DNA of 64,000 nucleotides from Bordetella genomosp. 13 (GTDB lineage: Bacteria; Pseudomonadota; Gammaproteobacteria; Burkholderiales; Burkholderiaceae_B), in contig NZ_VEHL01000014.1 in NCBI RefSeq assembly GCF_007679965.1, forward strand, positions 62,001-126,000, in the 5' to 3' direction. Shown here in pieces: positions 8,380 to 17,167 of this stretch. The notes below the pieces were generated by a model, which saw only the letters and a list, made by a program, of their open reading frames with translations, made no database searches and had not been told where the DNA came from. Numbering within the stretch: position 1 is the first letter of the stretch; every line of letters begins with the position of its first letter. The translations under genes were made by a program, and so were the position numbers.

Positions 8380-8883
8380 ATGACCACCCTGTTCGACTTC
8401 TCCGCGCATGGCCTGGACGGCCAGCCGCATTCCTTGTCCGAGTTCGCCGGCCAGGTCACCCTGGTCGTCAACGTGGCCTCCCAATGCGGCTTCACGCCGC
8501 AGTATTCGGGCCTGGAAGACCTCTATCGCGGCTACCGCGACCAGGGTTTCGCCGTGCTGGGATTCCCGTGCAACCAGTTCGGCCACCAGGAGCCCGGCGA
8601 CGAGGCCGAGATCCGCAGTTTCTGCGACATGCAGTACGGCGTGACCTTCCCCATGTTCGCCAAGATCGACGTCAACGGCGCCCAGGCGCATCCGCTGTAC
8701 CGCTGGCTGAAGGAGCAGAAGCCCGGCCTGCTGGGCACCGAGGGCATCAAGTGGAACTTCACGAAGTTCCTGGTGGGCCGCGACGGCCAGGTCATCAAGC
8801 GCTATGCCCCCACCGACGCGCCCGCCTCGATCGCCGGCGACGTCGCCGCAGCGTGCGCCGCGCCCGCGGCGCCGGGCGCCTGA
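8380..8883 (+). CDS. Glutathione peroxidase family protein (thioredoxin/glutathione peroxidase)
   Basis: A 167-residue thiol peroxidase. The catalytic tetrad is complete: Cys36 (NVASQCGFTPQY), Gln70 (FGHQEP), Trp125 and Asn126 (KWNFTKF). Cys64 lies in FPCNQFG and Cys82 in SFCDMQ. Cys82 sits where the resolving Cys of the thioredoxin-dependent, non-seleno type (BtuE/Gpx-like) is found. It should remove hydrogen or lipid peroxides in the cytoplasm. There is no signal peptide. GGAGG sits upstream of the ATG. It is a single gene, convergent with the Lrp-type regulator. Confidence 0.93.
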   Translation: MTTLFDFSAHGLDGQPHSLSEFAGQVTLVVNVASQCGFTPQYSGLEDLYRGYRDQGFAVLGFPCNQFGHQEPGDEAEIRSFCDMQYGVTFPMFAKIDVNGAQAHPLYRWLKEQKPGLLGTEGIKWNFTKFLVGRDGQVIKRYAPTDAPASIAGDVAAACAAPAAPGA

Positions 8884-8886
8884 GCC

Positions 8887-9339
8887 CTACCGCAGCGGCG
8901 GCAGCCTGCGCCGCAGCGGCGTGGACTTGACCACCGAGGTATTGGTCTCGGCGTACTGCACGATACGGTCCAGCACGGCGTCGAGCTCGCCGATGGACCG
9001 TATCACCACACGGGCGTAGAAGCAGTCTTCGCCCGTCACCTTGTCGCATTCAACGAACGCGCCGATCGTGGGAATGATCTCCTCGACCTTGCGCAGTTGT
9101 CCGGGCAATGGGCGGATGCGCACGATGGCCTGCAGGCCGAAGCCCAGCGCCTGCGGATCGACGTCCAGCGTATAGCCGCGCACCACTCCCGATTCTTCCA
9201 GCCGGCGCAGCCGTTCGGCCACGCTGGGCGGCGACATGCCGACCTGGCGGGCCAGGTCGGCCGCGGTGGTGCGGGCGTTGGCGGTCAGCAGCGTCACGAG
9301 ACGCCGATCGATCTCGTCCAGTGGGGTGGCTTCGTTCAT
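8887..9339 (-). CDS. Lrp/AsnC family transcriptional regulator
   Basis: A 150-residue regulator. The N-terminal winged helix-turn-helix is DRRLVTLLTANARTTAADLARQVGMSPPSVAERLRRLEESGVV. The C-terminal RAM/Lrp ligand domain (GFGLQAIVRIRPLPGQL to the end) forms octamers and binds amino acids in this family. It is divergent from a DMT transporter gene with 146 bases between them. Local Lrp-type regulators commonly control such neighbours, so export of an amino acid or similar metabolite is a reasonable guess. The ATG at 9339 gives the normal family N-terminus; the longer frame is rich in Ser/Cys and unlikely. Confidence 0.9.
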   Translation of the reverse strand: MNEATPLDEIDRRLVTLLTANARTTAADLARQVGMSPPSVAERLRRLEESGVVRGYTLDVDPQALGFGLQAIVRIRPLPGQLRKVEEIIPTIGAFVECDKVTGEDCFYARVVIRSIGELDAVLDRIVQYAETNTSVVKSTPLRRRLPPLR

Positions 9340-9410
9340 AAGGGTAGATGGCAGATTTGCGGATGAAGAGCAGGTAGAAGTGCTTTCCTGCCGAAGTTCA
9401 TGCATGTATT

Positions 9411-9427
9411 CCGGGCATTATGCCTGG
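9411..9427. promoter_or_regulatory. Near-palindromic site between lrp-type gene and DMT transporter
   Basis: CCGGGCA-TTA-TGCCTGG is an imperfect dyad (6 of 7 pairs) in the divergent promoter region. It is followed by AT-rich sequence (GGATAATTTTC). This is a plausible binding site for the adjacent Lrp-type regulator; it is inferred from position and symmetry only. Confidence 0.35.
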
Positions 9428-9485
9428 GATAATTTTCTCCTGTCAGTACATTTTTGGCCGCTCGACGCGGCGTCAGGAGCCCGAC

Positions 9486-10463
9486 ATGTCTTCCTCCACG
9501 CATATGCAACGCACCGGCCTGTCGCAGATGGCCGCCGCCATGACCCTCTCAGGCACGCTCGGTTTCTTCGTCCTCGAATCGGGGCAGAGTCCCTGGAACG
9601 TGGTGTTCCTGCGATGCGTGTTCGGCGCACTGGGCCTGCTGGCCTACTGCGCCGCCCGCGGCCTGCTGCGGCCGGGCCTGTTCACGCGGCGGACATTCTT
9701 GATGGCGCTGGTCGCGGGCGCGGCCCTGGTGTTCAACTGGGTACTGCTGTTCTCGTCCTATCACCTGGCCTCGATCTCGCTGTCCACCGCCGTCTACAAC
9801 ATGCAGCCGTTCATCATGATCGGCCTGGGCGCCCTGTTCCTGGGTGAGCGTCCCACCCGGCGCAAGCTGGCATGGACAGGCGTGGCCTTCGTCGGCCTGC
9901 TGTTGGTGCTGGGCGTCACGCCCGGCCGCGTGGCCGATGCGGTCGACTATCTGCATGGCCTGGTGCTGGCCCTGGGCGCCGGCGCGCTGTATGCCGTGAC
10001 CGCGGTGCTGGTCAAGCGGCTGGCGCACGTCCCGCCGCAGGTGCTGGCCCTGGTGCAAGTGACGCTGGGCGTGCTGCTGCTGTTGCCGATGGCGGACTTC
10101 CAGGCCATGCCGCAGCACCCCGCGCAGTGGGGCAGCACGGTGGCCATGGGCCTGGTGCATACCAGCCTGATGTACATCCTGCTGTATTCCGCTTTGCAGA
10201 AGCTGCCGACGGAGTCGGTCGCGCCGCTGAGCTTCATCTACCCCGTGGTGGCCATGCTGGTGGACTTCGTGGTGTACGGCCAGCGGCTGGGCCCCGCCCA
10301 GTGGCTGGGCGTGGTGCTCATCTTCCTGGCCGTGGCGGGCGTCAGCCTGCGCCGCGCCGCGCCCGTGCAGGCGGCGCCCGTGCTGGCCGCGCCTTTGCAG
10401 GCCGCGCCCTTGCGGGCCGCGCCCGCCTGCGCCTGCAATCCCGCGTCCCGCGCCGGGGCTTGA
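9486..10463 (+). CDS. EamA/DMT superfamily transporter
   Basis: A 325-residue inner-membrane protein with two EamA halves and about ten membrane segments. It starts at MAAAMTLSGTLGFFVLESG, with conserved NVVFLRCVFGALGL after the first helix and an internal repeat boundary near ALYAVTAVLVKRL. The family exports metabolites such as amino acids or drugs. The divergent Lrp-type gene suggests amino-acid-responsive control. The cytoplasmic tail is unusual: it ends in five tandem AAP-x-x pentapeptides after RRAAPVQ. This is a low-complexity extension beyond the usual family end, encoded by 15-base DNA repeats. Confidence 0.9.
   Translation: MSSSTHMQRTGLSQMAAAMTLSGTLGFFVLESGQSPWNVVFLRCVFGALGLLAYCAARGLLRPGLFTRRTFLMALVAGAALVFNWVLLFSSYHLASISLSTAVYNMQPFIMIGLGALFLGERPTRRKLAWTGVAFVGLLLVLGVTPGRVADAVDYLHGLVLALGAGALYAVTAVLVKRLAHVPPQVLALVQVTLGVLLLLPMADFQAMPQHPAQWGSTVAMGLVHTSLMYILLYSALQKLPTESVAPLSFIYPVVAMLVDFVVYGQRLGPAQWLGVVLIFLAVAGVSLRRAAPVQAAPVLAAPLQAAPLRAAPACACNPASRAGA
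10362..10431 (+). repeat. 15-bp tandem repeats in the DMT transporter gene tail
   Basis: About five degenerate copies of a GCG/GCC-CCC-x-x 15-mer encode AAPVQ, AAPVL, AAPLQ, AAPLR and AAPAC. The period is a multiple of three, so copy-number change would alter only tail length. Confidence 0.7.
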
Positions 10464-10541
10464 GCCACGGCCGCGCGGCAAGCCGCTATCATGGTGGCTT
10501 GCCGCCTGCACGCCGGGCGACGCAACGCGCAGAGGACCACC

Positions 10542-11243
10542 ATGATCGACCTGTATTACTGGACGACCCCCAACGGCCACAAGATCACCCTGTTTCTCGA
10601 GGAAACCGGGCTGCCGTACAAGATCCATCCGGTAAACATCGGCAAGGGCGAGCAATTCCAGCCCGAGTTTCTCGCCATCTCGCCCAACAACCGCATTCCC
10701 GCCATCGTCGACCAGGAGCCCGCTGGCGGCGGCGCCCCGGTGTCGGTGTTCGAGTCGGGCGCCATCCTGCTGTACCTGGCCGAGAAGACCGGCCGCTTCA
10801 TCCCGCAGGACCTGCGCGGCCGCACCGACGCGCTGCAATGGCTGTTCTGGCAGATGGGCGGCCTGGGTCCCATGGCCGGGCAGAACCATCACTTCTCGGC
10901 CTACGCGCCCGAACCGATCCCCTACGCGATCGAGCGCTACGTCAAGGAGACCAACCGGCTGTACGGCGTGCTGGACCATCGCCTGGCCGACCGCGAGTTC
11001 GTCGCGGGCGAGTACTCCATCGCCGACATGGCGGCCTATCCCTGGATCGTGCCGCACGAGCGCCAGGGCCAGAAGCTGGAAGACTTCCCGAACCTGAAGC
11101 GCTGGTTCGACGCCATCGCCGCCCGTCCCGCCACCGTGCGCGCCTACCAGAAGGCCAAGGACATCAACGTCACGCCGTCCGTCAACGACGAGGCCTCGCG
11201 CCGCGTGCTGTTCGGCCAGACGGCGGCCTCGCTGCGCCGCTGA
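10542..11243 (+). CDS. Glutathione S-transferase, YfcG/Ure2p-like
   Basis: A 233-residue GST. The thioredoxin-like N-terminal domain starts MIDLYYWTTPNGHKITLFLEE. The TTPNGHK segment is the hallmark of the YfcG/YghU (Nu-class) group, which binds glutathione through Thr/Asn instead of Tyr/Ser/Cys and has disulfide reductase activity. VFESGAILLYLAEKTG is the glutathione gamma-glutamyl binding region. The C-terminal all-helical domain includes EYSIADMAAYPWI. AGAGGA lies upstream of the ATG. It is the first gene of a tight run with GNAT, lplB and lplA, with four bases to the next start. Confidence 0.92.
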   Translation: MIDLYYWTTPNGHKITLFLEETGLPYKIHPVNIGKGEQFQPEFLAISPNNRIPAIVDQEPAGGGAPVSVFESGAILLYLAEKTGRFIPQDLRGRTDALQWLFWQMGGLGPMAGQNHHFSAYAPEPIPYAIERYVKETNRLYGVLDHRLADREFVAGEYSIADMAAYPWIVPHERQGQKLEDFPNLKRWFDAIAARPATVRAYQKAKDINVTPSVNDEASRRVLFGQTAASLRR

Positions 11244-11247
11244 CCGC

Positions 11248-11715
11248 ATGGCGCACGCTGCTCCCACCTTCCGGCGCGCCACCGCCGACGACCTGCCCGC
11301 CATCATCGCCCTGCTGGCCGACGACGTGCTGGGCACCAGCCGTGAAGACACCACCATGCCGCCGCGGCCCGGCTACGTGGCCGCCTTCGAGGCCATCGAC
11401 CGCGATCCGCTGCATCAATTGGTCGTGGCCGAGCGCGAGGGCCATATCGTGGGCTGCCTGCAGCTCACTTTCGTGCCGGGCCTGTCGCAGCAAGGGCGCT
11501 GGCGCGGCCAGGTCGAAAGCGTGCGCATCGCCGCCGAGGCGCGCGGCACCGGACTGGGCCGCGTCATGTTCGAATGGGCCATCGCGCAATGCCGCGAGCA
11601 CGGCTGCGGCGTGGTGCAGCTCACCACCGACAAGCGGCGGGCCGATGCCCGGCGCTTCTATGAATCCCTGGGTTTCGTGGCCAGCCACGAAGGCATGAAG
11701 CTCGTCCTGGATTGA
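11248..11715 (+). CDS. GNAT family N-acetyltransferase
   Basis: A 155-residue GCN5-related acetyltransferase. Motif A is visible as VESVRIAAEARGTGLGRVMFEWAI, with the R-G-T-G-L-G pyrophosphate loop for acetyl-CoA. DARRFYESLGFVASHEGMKL is the typical C-terminal motif B. The substrate is unknown; it may be a small amine or a protein N-terminus. It starts four bases after the GST stop and ends 20 bases before lplB, so the four genes appear to be one transcript. Confidence 0.9.
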   Translation: MAHAAPTFRRATADDLPAIIALLADDVLGTSREDTTMPPRPGYVAAFEAIDRDPLHQLVVAEREGHIVGCLQLTFVPGLSQQGRWRGQVESVRIAAEARGTGLGRVMFEWAIAQCREHGCGVVQLTTDKRRADARRFYESLGFVASHEGMKLVLD

Positions 11716-11735
11716 ACGGCAAGGAGTCCTTCCCC

Positions 11736-12011
11736 ATGCACGGAGAGTACAAGGTCCCCGGCGGCAAACTGGTCGTGGCCGACGTCGACGTGGTCGACGG
11801 CCGCCTGGCGCACGTGCGCATCAGCGGCGATTTCTTCCTCGAGCCGCCCGATGCGCTCGAGACCATCAACAGCAGCCTGGCCGGCCTGCCGGCCGCCACC
11901 GACGAACCGGGCCTGGCCGAGGCCGTGCGCCGCGCCCTGCCCGACGACGCAGAACTGTTCGGCTTCTCGCCCGAAGCGGTGGCCGTGGTCATCCGCAGGG
12001 CCCTGTCATGA
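11736..12011 (+). CDS. lplB: Lipoate-protein ligase accessory subunit (LplB-like, C-terminal domain protein)
   Basis: A 91-residue stand-alone version of the lipoate ligase C-terminal accessory domain. MHGEYKVPGGKLVVADVDVV and HVRISGDFFLEPPDAL are the signature of that domain. In E. coli LplA it is fused to the catalytic domain; in Thermoplasma and others it is a separate small protein needed to form lipoyl-AMP. Its stop overlaps the start of the catalytic subunit gene (ATGA), which fits a 1:1 complex. AAGGAG precedes the ATG. Confidence 0.88.
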   Translation: MHGEYKVPGGKLVVADVDVVDGRLAHVRISGDFFLEPPDALETINSSLAGLPAATDEPGLAEAVRRALPDDAELFGFSPEAVAVVIRRALS

Positions 12012-12856
12012 CCTCCATGGACGCCTCCCAAGACAATCCCGCCGCGCCCACCACGGTGCCGCCCCTTCCTTCCACCCCGGCGCGCCGCACCACCTGGTCC
12101 GACTACGAATGGCAACTGGTCCACGAGGGCCCGCAGATGCCGGCCACGCACATGGCGCTGGATGCCGTGATCACCGACGAGGTCGGCGCGGGCCGCCGGC
12201 CGCCCACGCTGCGCATCTGGGAATGGTCGGCGCCGGCGGTGGTCATCGGCCGCTTCCAGTCGCTGCGCAACGAGGTGGACATGGAAGCCGCGCGCGAACA
12301 CGGCATCGCCGTGGTGCGCCGCGTGAGCGGCGGCGGCGCCATGTTCGTCGAGCCGGGCAACACCATCACGTATTCGCTCAGCGTGCCGCAGGCCCTGGTG
12401 CATGGCATGAGCTTCCAGGAGTCCTATGAATTCCTGGACGCCTGGGTCATCCGCGCGCTGCACGACCTGGGCATCAAGGCCTGGTACCAGCCGTTGAACG
12501 ACATCGCGTCCGAGGCGGGCAAGATCGGCGGCGCCGCCCAGGCGCGCCGCGGCGGCGCGGTGCTGCACCACGTCACCATGTCCTACGACATCGACGCCGA
12601 GAAGATGGTGAAGGTGCTGCGCATCGGCCGCGAGAAGCTGTCCGACAAGGGCACCACCAGCGCCAAGAAGCGCGTCGACCCGCTGCGCAGCCAGACCGGT
12701 CTGGCGCGGCAGGCCATCATCGGGCGCATGCTCGAGACCTTCTCGGGCATGTGCCTGCTGGCGCCCGGCACGCTGGGCGCTGCCACCCTGGAAGAAGCCG
12801 AGCGCCAGGCGCGCGAAAAATTTTCCACCGACGAATGGACCGGCGCGGTTCCCTGA
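12008..12856 (+). CDS. lplA: Lipoate-protein ligase A, catalytic subunit (BPL/LplA family)
   Basis: A 282-residue member of the biotin/lipoate ligase family that attaches scavenged lipoate to the E2 and GcvH lysines. The lipoate-binding loop RRVSGGGAMF is at 104-113, and the GKIGGAAQARRGG segment carries the catalytic Lys at about 172. The first ~28 residues are a Pro/Thr-rich, probably disordered leader. The fused C-terminal accessory domain of E. coli LplA is absent and is provided by the overlapping upstream gene. Together they form a two-subunit ligase of the kind first described in archaea. An octanoyltransferase-like role (LipM) is less likely because of the partner gene. Confidence 0.88.
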   Translation: MTSMDASQDNPAAPTTVPPLPSTPARRTTWSDYEWQLVHEGPQMPATHMALDAVITDEVGAGRRPPTLRIWEWSAPAVVIGRFQSLRNEVDMEAAREHGIAVVRRVSGGGAMFVEPGNTITYSLSVPQALVHGMSFQESYEFLDAWVIRALHDLGIKAWYQPLNDIASEAGKIGGAAQARRGGAVLHHVTMSYDIDAEKMVKVLRIGREKLSDKGTTSAKKRVDPLRSQTGLARQAIIGRMLETFSGMCLLAPGTLGAATLEEAERQAREKFSTDEWTGAVP

Positions 12857-12890
12857 GGACCGTCCACATGGAAAGGAGCCCGCGAGGGAC

Positions 12891-13697
12891 ATGAAGATGC
12901 GGGATACACAACGACGCGCCGGGCGCATCGGCCTGGCCGCGATGGCCGGCCTGCTGATGGCCGCCTGCGGCAGCTCTCCTCCCGATACGATCAGCCTGCC
13001 GGCCGGCCGCGCGGCGGCCAGCGTGGGCGACGTGCGCACCGAGTCCATCAAGCGCGAACTGACCAAGCCCGGCTGCCGGGGAGAATGCCCCCGGATCACC
13101 CTGGAAAGCGTGGCGTTTCCCGGCATTCCCGCCCTGACCCAGGCCGTGGACCGCGACCTGGCCGGCATGACGGGGGTGGACGCCAACCTGCGCGGCACGT
13201 ACCGTACGGTCGACGAATACATCGCGTACTTCTGGCGGACCGCGCAGCCGCGCGACCGCACCGACCTGCGCGCCCGGGTGCGCGACGCCGTGGGTGACCT
13301 GGTCGGCGTCGAACTGACCACCGAACAATACCTGACCGGCGCCGCCCACCCCATTCCGGCCACGCACTTCCTGAACTGGCAACGCGGCACCGCCAGCGAG
13401 ATCACGCTGGCGCAGATGCTGATTCCCGGCCGCGGCGAGCAATACCTGCAAGCCTTGCGCGATGCCCATAAGGCCTGGCTGAAGCAGAACGAAGACGCGC
13501 GGCGCGACCCGGCCGCTTACGACAGGAACTGGCCATTCCAGCCCACCGACAACGTCACGCTGACGCGCCAGGGCATGGTGGTGAAGTACGACGCCTATGC
13601 GATCGCGCCATACTCGCACGGGCAGCCCGAGCTGACGCTGCCGTACCGAACGCTGCGCGGCATCCTGAAGCCGGAGTTCATGCCGCCGGGATCGTAG
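12891..13697 (+). CDS. DUF3298-type lipoprotein
   Basis: A 268-residue lipoprotein. A type II signal ends in LMAAC with the lipidated Cys at 26. The mature region includes the YIAYFWRTAQ segment and the C-terminal DUF3298/RsiV-like block: FQPTDNVTLTRQGMVVKYDAYAIAPYSHG then LPYRTLRGIL. In RsiV of Bacillus this domain binds lysozyme, while most proteobacterial members are uncharacterised envelope proteins. RSSPPD-like residues after the Cys do not include Asp at +2, so outer-membrane sorting is expected. It ends at a strong terminator. Confidence 0.8.
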   Translation: MKMRDTQRRAGRIGLAAMAGLLMAACGSSPPDTISLPAGRAAASVGDVRTESIKRELTKPGCRGECPRITLESVAFPGIPALTQAVDRDLAGMTGVDANLRGTYRTVDEYIAYFWRTAQPRDRTDLRARVRDAVGDLVGVELTTEQYLTGAAHPIPATHFLNWQRGTASEITLAQMLIPGRGEQYLQALRDAHKAWLKQNEDARRDPAAYDRNWPFQPTDNVTLTRQGMVVKYDAYAIAPYSHGQPELTLPYRTLRGILKPEFMPPGS

Positions 13698-13728
13698 CCG
13701 GCGGTCACGCCACGCCCGCGCCATGCAG

Positions 13729-13756
13729 AAAGGTCGCCCTGGGGGCGACCTTTTTC
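13729..13756 (+). terminator. Rho-independent terminator after the DUF3298 lipoprotein gene
   Basis: AAAGGTCGCC and GGGCGACCTTT form a perfect GC-rich stem with a short loop followed by a T-run. The left A-run is short, so activity toward the convergent glutamate dehydrogenase gene is less certain. Confidence 0.85.
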
Positions 13757-13853
13757 GTCTGGCATGCGCCGGCAAAGACGCTTCGATGACACGACGCCGT
13801 TGCCGACGTGCGCCACCCTGGCCGGCCCTGCAGCCGGACCGGCCGTCAGCGCA

Positions 13854-15143
<1,290 letters not shown>

Positions 15144-15193
15144 GGGCTGCTCTCCTGGAGGGAATGTCACCATTTTAGCCACGAACCCTAACA

Positions 15194-15230
15194 CGTCCCC
15201 AATTTATTCATATTTATTTAATTGGGGACG
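15194..15230. promoter_or_regulatory. Perfect 10-bp inverted repeat around an AT-rich loop between ankyrin gene and gdhA
   Basis: CGTCCCCAAT (15194-15203) and ATTGGGGACG (15221-15230) flank 17 AT-rich bases. It lies 50 bases upstream of gdhA and 27 bases downstream of the ankyrin gene stop. There is no T-run, so a protein-binding site or promoter-overlapping operator for gdhA is more likely than a terminator. Confidence 0.55.
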
Positions 15231-15256
15231 AGTCAACTGACACGGGTCGAATCGGT

Positions 15257-16216
15257 TCAATCATAGGTCTGTTGGCGGACTCCCGTCACGCCGCGCACGG
15301 CCGGCGCGGCAGGCTGCGCATCCCGCCTGGAAGGCGGAAGCGTAACGGCCGCGGGATTGCCGCCCGCCGACGTCCCGGGCGTGGAACTGCCGGCCGCCGG
15401 GACCACGCCCGGGACGCCCGCCTCGGCGGGCCGCAGCGGCGGCAGGCTCGGCGCGGACTCCAGCGGCTCGCCCTGCCCTTGCGCGGCGCGCAGGTCGCGC
15501 TTGCGCTGCTCCGCCCGCGCGATGGCCTCGCGCAGGTGGCCCGCCAGCACCTTTTGCTTGCCTTGGTCCGCCCAGTCGGCTGCGTTCTTGCCCTGCAGGT
15601 CGCGCGTGGTCACGTCGGCACCGGCGTCCAGCAGCAGTTGCACCATGGGCTGGCTGCCCGACAGCGCGGCCATCATCAGGGGCGTGGTGCCCTGCGGCGA
15701 GGGGGCGTTGGGCATGGCCTGGTTCTGCAGCATCAGCCGGGCGGCGTCCAGCCTGGCCTTCGACGCGGCATAGTGCAACGGGGTCCAGCCCAGCCGGTTG
15801 ACCTGGGCGCCGCGGGCGATCAGCGCCCGGGCGCGGTCGGTCTCGCCGAACAGCGCCAGGTACATCAGGGGCGTTTCGCCCGCCGGGTTCTCGGCGTTGA
15901 CGTCGGTGCGCGGATCGGCAGCCAGCACGTCGAACACGCTCCAGGCCTTGTCGACGACGGCGCGCATCAGCGCGGGCTGGCCGTTCTGGTAGCGCAGGTT
16001 GGGATCGGCGCCCTGCGCCAGCATCCTGCGCATGTCGTCCACGCGGTCATTGGCGATGGCGGGCCACCAGTCGACGGATACGTCGGCCGCCGAGGCCGCA
16101 GTGGGGAGGCCCAGGGCGGACACGCCCGAGGCCAGCGCGAGCGCCGCCGCCAGGGCGGCTGGGGCAACGCGGACGGCGGAACGTTTGATAAGGTTTATGC
16201 GTTTCGTCAGGGCCAT
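15257..16216 (-). CDS. Exported ankyrin-repeat protein
   Basis: A 319-residue protein. The ATG at 16216 is set by AGGAG eight bases upstream. A long signal peptide (hydrophobic core APAALAAALALASGVSALG, cleavage near AASA) directs it to the periplasm. Four to five ankyrin units follow, for example ETPLMYLALFGETDRARALI, GWTPLHYAASKARLDAARLM and TTPLMMAALSGSQPMVQLLL. A charged helix (EAIARAEQRKRDLRAAQ) and a Pro/Gly/Ala-rich tail close the protein. Ankyrins bind proteins; the partner is unknown. The gene is preceded by an unusually AT-rich regulatory region and follows tatD on the same strand. Confidence 0.85.
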   Translation of the reverse strand: MALTKRINLIKRSAVRVAPAALAAALALASGVSALGLPTAASAADVSVDWWPAIANDRVDDMRRMLAQGADPNLRYQNGQPALMRAVVDKAWSVFDVLAADPRTDVNAENPAGETPLMYLALFGETDRARALIARGAQVNRLGWTPLHYAASKARLDAARLMLQNQAMPNAPSPQGTTPLMMAALSGSQPMVQLLLDAGADVTTRDLQGKNAADWADQGKQKVLAGHLREAIARAEQRKRDLRAAQGQGEPLESAPSLPPLRPAEAGVPGVVPAAGSSTPGTSAGGNPAAVTLPPSRRDAQPAAPAVRGVTGVRQQTYD

Positions 16217-16291
16217 ATCGAACACTCCTAAAGTAATACTTTAACTTTTCCAAATAAGATAATTAGGTTTAAATTATCTCTCTATCTTATT
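16217..16291. promoter_or_regulatory. AT-rich region with nested inverted repeats before the ankyrin gene
   Basis: In this GC-rich genome these ~75 bases are mostly A/T. They contain AAAGT-AAT-ACTTT near 16230-16242, AGATAATT (16257-16264) facing AATTATCT (16272-16279), and AATAAGATA (16253-16261) facing TATCTTATT (16283-16291). The region spans the tatD 3' end and the ankyrin gene leader. It could be a promoter/operator or a weak terminator for tatD. Confidence 0.45.
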
Positions 16292-17044
16292 GAAAAGTTT
16301 GAAAAAATTATCTGTCGAAGCCCGGGCGACCTCTTCCACCGTGATGCCCTTGAGCTGGGCGATGCGCTCGGCCACGTGCACCACCTTGGCGGGGTCGTTC
16401 AGCTTGCCCCGGTGCGGCACCGGCGCCAGGTACGGCGAGTCCGTCTCGATCAGCAGACGATCCAGCGGCATGCGCGTGGCGACATCGTGCACCACCTGGG
16501 CGTTCTTGAAGGTGACGATGCCCGACAGAGAGATATGGAAGTTCTGGTCCATGGCCGCGCGGGCGATGTCCCAGGTCTCGGTGAAGCAGTGCATGACGCC
16601 CCCCACCTCGGCCGCGCCTTCTTCGCGCAGCACCCGCACCGTGTCGGCGGCCGACGAACGCGTATGCACGATCAATGGCAGGCCGGCCGTGCGCGCCGCG
16701 CGGATGTGGCGGCGGAAGCGGTCGCGCTGCCAGTCCAGCGGCTCGGACAAGCGGTAGTAATCCAGCCCCGTCTCGCCGATGGCGACCACCTTGGGATGCT
16801 GCGCCAGGCGCACCAGTTCCTCGGGCTCGGGATCGGGCGTGTCCTCGTAGTCGGGGTGCACGCCCACAGAGGCCCACAGGTTGCCGTGAGGCTCGACCAC
16901 TTCCATCAGGCCGGGCCATTCCGGCAGGTTCACGCTGACGACCAGGGCATGGCTGACCTGGTTGGCCTGCATGCGATCGAGGATGCCCGGCAGGTCCTTC
17001 GCCAGTTCAGGAAAGTTCAGATGGCAATGCGAATCGACGTACAT
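16274..17044 (-). CDS. TatD family metal-dependent hydrolase / DNase (YcfH-like)
   Basis: A 256-residue TIM-barrel metallohydrolase. Metal ligands are visible in DSHCHLNF (His6 and His8), GETGLDYYR, VHTRSS, GGVMHCFTE and ETDSPYLAP. The chromosomal position next to holB and tmk is the classic one of ycfH in proteobacteria, so this is the YcfH branch (TatD homologues with 3'-5' exonuclease or deoxyribonuclease activity). The last ~15 codons (NFFKLFNKIER) are AT-rich and merge with the AT-rich intergenic region. It starts 124 bases after the holB stop. Confidence 0.92.
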   Translation of the reverse strand: MYVDSHCHLNFPELAKDLPGILDRMQANQVSHALVVSVNLPEWPGLMEVVEPHGNLWASVGVHPDYEDTPDPEPEELVRLAQHPKVVAIGETGLDYYRLSEPLDWQRDRFRRHIRAARTAGLPLIVHTRSSAADTVRVLREEGAAEVGGVMHCFTETWDIARAAMDQNFHISLSGIVTFKNAQVVHDVATRMPLDRLLIETDSPYLAPVPHRGKLNDPAKVVHVAERIAQLKGITVEEVARASTDNFFKLFNKIER

Positions 17045-17167
17045 GGTGAATGGAAATGGGCCGCGAGCCGCGCCAGGGCGCGTCGCGGCATGGTACCGGG
17101 ACAGGCGTATCCGCCAGGAAAACCGCTACGGGAACGGCCGTGGTTCAAGCCCCGCGCAACCGGGGCC

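Noticed and set aside
16250..16291. Fur box upstream of the ankyrin gene
   Set aside because: The GATAAT/ATTATC ends are 9 bases apart instead of 7 and the middle does not match; kept only as an AT-rich dyad.
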